This document shows positions 62,138 to 64,000 of a DNA stretch of 64,000 bases, in pieces. The notes under the pieces were generated by a model that worked only from the letters and a program-made list of their open reading frames with translations, was not told the DNA's origin and searched no databases. The translations under genes were made by a program, and so were the position numbers. The stretch spans positions 111,689 to 175,688 of the forward strand of contig NZ_JABXWT010000005.1 in NCBI RefSeq assembly GCF_013377785.1, in the 5' to 3' direction. This stretch comes from Ruegeria haliotis (lineage in GTDB: Bacteria; Pseudomonadota; Alphaproteobacteria; Rhodobacterales; Rhodobacteraceae). The first letter of the stretch is position 1. Every line of letters begins with the position of its first letter.

Positions 62138-63839
62138 TGGCAACCTTCAGGGGGTCTGCGCCTTCTTCGGCCAATACTGTGTCAAGGCCCACGTCGATCT
62201 TGCGGCGGATGCGTTCAGGATCGGCCTCGCCATCAGTATCTTCGGGGTCAACGAAAGACAGCGCGCGTTTCCACTGGAACTCGGCCTCGCGGGCACGACC
62301 TACCGCCCAATAGACATCACCCAGATGGTCGTTCACCACCGGATCCACAGGCATCAACTCGACCGCGCGCTCCATGTGCTCAACCGCATCGTCATAGCGA
62401 CCAAGGCGAAACAATACCCAGCCCAGACTATCGATAATATAGCCACTGTCTGGCCGCGCTTCGACGGCGCGCTCGATCATACCCAGCGCCTCATCCAGAT
62501 TCTCTTGTCGTTCGACCAGCGAATATCCCAGATAGTTCAGGACCTGAGGCTGACCCGGGTTCAATTCCAACGCGCGGCGGAAATCGGACTCGGCTTGGTC
62601 CCAATTCTTGAGGCGCTCATGCGAGATGCCGCGCGCGTAGTGCAGAAACCAGTTACTGCCTGACGCATTATCGATCAGTGCAATTGCCGTGTCATAAGAA
62701 GCAATTGCAGCCACATAGTTCTCCTGTTGTCGCTGCAAATCTGCAAGCGCGACATGAACTCCGGGCAAATCAGGTTGTTGCGCCGCCAGATTTTGCAGAA
62801 CTTCAACCGCAGCGTCAGTCTTGCCGGACCGACCCAGAACCTCTGCACGGCCCAATTCTGCCGCGTGATAATCCATACTGTCCGGTGGCACCATTCGATA
62901 GGCGGCAACAGCCAGATCATCCTGATTCAGGTTTTCGAGCAATTCAGCGCCTAGCAAAATGGCGTCAACGTGATCCGAGCGCAGAAAATTCGCTATGCGC
63001 ACATACAGCAAAACGTAATCCTTGGACGCTTCGGTATTCAGCGCTGCCCCCACCGAGAAGAAGATCTCGGCCATACCATCCCGCACAGATCGCACATGGG
63101 TAAATGGCAAGGTTTCACCCGCCTTCAGCCGCCCCGTATAGTTTTCCAAAGACGGATCGTTGCCTGCGGCAAAGACTTTGTCCAGAAACTGGAGCGCATC
63201 CTCATTGCGATCCAACTGCGACAGAACCTCAGTCCGGGCCAATGCCGCGCGACGCGAGAACTGGGCAACGGCGCCGTCATTGGCTGCGAAGATTGTCTCA
63301 GCCCCTTCGAAATCGCCGATCGAGGCCAGCGCCATTGCCTTGTGATACAGCGCGAATTCTTTCAGACCTTCCTGCGTGGACACAGTGTCAAACTGTTCCA
63401 TCGCCTTGGTCATCTCACCTTGGCCCAGATAAGCCCAGGCGATCATCAAGCCATCAACCAGCGGCCCGACACCCTGCGATTCGGGGTCCCGCGCCAGCAG
63501 TTCATCCAGCTTTTCATCGGCAATCAGATTGGCGGAAATCACCATGCGCGCAGGCTGGCTGGGCAGGTTAGCATCCTCGATGGTTCGGGCAATCGGCAGG
63601 GCGCGCTTGACCTCACCCAGTGCAAGGCGCGCAACCAGGACGCTTTCCAACAGTTGCTGGTTTTGCGGATCGAATTTCAACGCCTGCGCATAGTATTTTT
63701 CGGCAGCGGAATAATCGCTTTCGTATATCGCCTGACGCCCGGCCAGATAAGATCCAGCCCCCGTTTCCGAAAAGACCGGCATTGCGACTGACGAAGAGAA
63801 CAGCACGGCAAGAACCGCGCGACGAACCAGGGAAACCAC
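62127..63839 (-). CDS. Tetratricopeptide-repeat protein, secreted or periplasmic
   Basis: A 570-residue protein with a signal peptide ending near VFSET. About twelve TPR-like helix pairs follow; the clearest are in the second half (DSGYIIDSLGWVLFRLGRYD, then AVEHMERAVELMPVDPVVND). Start is GTG 63839, or TTG 63842 one codon earlier; AGGA lies 7 nt before the GTG. It may scaffold envelope proteins. The ispE start overlaps its end. Confidence 0.85.
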   Translation of the reverse strand: MVSLVRRAVLAVLFSSSVAMPVFSETGAGSYLAGRQAIYESDYSAAEKYYAQALKFDPQNQQLLESVLVARLALGEVKRALPIARTIEDANLPSQPARMVISANLIADEKLDELLARDPESQGVGPLVDGLMIAWAYLGQGEMTKAMEQFDTVSTQEGLKEFALYHKAMALASIGDFEGAETIFAANDGAVAQFSRRAALARTEVLSQLDRNEDALQFLDKVFAAGNDPSLENYTGRLKAGETLPFTHVRSVRDGMAEIFFSVGAALNTEASKDYVLLYVRIANFLRSDHVDAILLGAELLENLNQDDLAVAAYRMVPPDSMDYHAAELGRAEVLGRSGKTDAAVEVLQNLAAQQPDLPGVHVALADLQRQQENYVAAIASYDTAIALIDNASGSNWFLHYARGISHERLKNWDQAESDFRRALELNPGQPQVLNYLGYSLVERQENLDEALGMIERAVEARPDSGYIIDSLGWVLFRLGRYDDAVEHMERAVELMPVDPVVNDHLGDVYWAVGRAREAEFQWKRALSFVDPEDTDGEADPERIRRKIDVGLDTVLAEEGADPLKVANGN

Positions 63840-63943
63840 CAAAATCCTGCCTTGTTGTCATTGACTGAACGACAAGCTAGGGCTTTGCCTGGGAAGAGGC
63901 AATGGCAGAGCCTTCACGACCCTGCCAGCGCCCGTATTTTCGC

Positions 63944-64000
63944 TTACATGTTTGGATAGTTTGGTCCGTCACCGCCCTGCGGGGTGGTCCAGGTGATGTT
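63944..64000 (-). CDS. Electron-transfer flavoprotein-ubiquinone oxidoreductase, C-terminus
   Basis: TAA at 63946-63944 ends a minus-strand frame that runs off the window edge. The last 18 residues read NITWTTPQGGDGPNYPNM, the end of ETF-QO enzymes, which pass electrons from fatty-acid oxidation to ubiquinone. The N-terminal 530 or so residues lie outside the window. Confidence 0.75.
   Translation of the reverse strand, partial: NITWTTPQGGDGPNYPNM

Overview
The window is a gene-dense chromosomal segment of a Roseobacter-group alphaproteobacterium (Rhodobacteraceae, Ruegeria-like). The signs are a complete ethylmalonyl-CoA pathway core (ccr, ecm, mesaconyl-CoA hydratase, malyl-CoA thioesterase) next to the TCA-cycle operons, an AHL quorum-sensing locus, and family-typical genes (TIGR02186, TIGR02302, DUF1194, DUF1737, Hint_2). 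I see no rRNA, tRNA, CRISPR array, insertion sequence or prophage.

Layout. 1-5.1 kb: the end of a GNAT acetyltransferase, then a BMP-type nucleoside ABC importer with a RutR-like operator upstream. 5.3-7.1 kb: TauE/SafE exporter and TIGR02186 membrane protein. 7.1-11 kb (minus strand): short upstream ORF, luxR, luxI, RecD-like helicase, SDR. 11.2-17.2 kb: ccr, an acyltransferase, divergent ecm, an H-NS-like protein and purine nucleoside phosphorylase. 17.3-25.6 kb (minus): mcl2-nnrU-DUF1737-mch-DUF1194, then sdhCDAB with a sulfotransferase-like gene between sdhA and sdhB and two tiny genes downstream. 26-41 kb: a second TauE, mdh, a lectin-like/Hint protein, then sucC-(methyltransferase)-sucD-(secreted protein)-(DUF805)-sucA-sucB-two small genes-lpd. 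41-50.5 kb (minus): FMN split-barrel protein, plsC, ftsX, ftsE; lysA, two lipoproteins, argH and TIGR02302. 50.5-54.6 kb: thioredoxin-like protein, small proteins, sterol desaturase, EAL protein. 54.8-57 kb: phaA and phaB with PhaR-like palindromes. 57-64 kb: LysR regulator, EamA transporter, TrmN6-like methylase, IspB, IspE, a TPR protein and the C-terminus of ETF-ubiquinone oxidoreductase.

How it works together. Acetyl-CoA condensation and reduction (PhaA, PhaB) feeds PHB storage and the ethylmalonyl-CoA route (Ccr, Ecm, Mch, Mcl2), whose products enter the TCA cycle encoded alongside (Sdh, Mdh, Suc, Lpd).

The strongest regulatory signals are: (1) paired TGTGATCACA-type palindromes, exactly 21 bp apart and about 110 bp from the start codon, upstream of both sdhC and sucC; (2) two CtrA-type TTAA-N7-TTAA sites at the lux locus, the only ones I found by eye; (3) a hairpin that would pair with the luxI ribosome binding site; (4) a perfect PhaR-type palindrome upstream of phaA. 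None has been tested computationally here.
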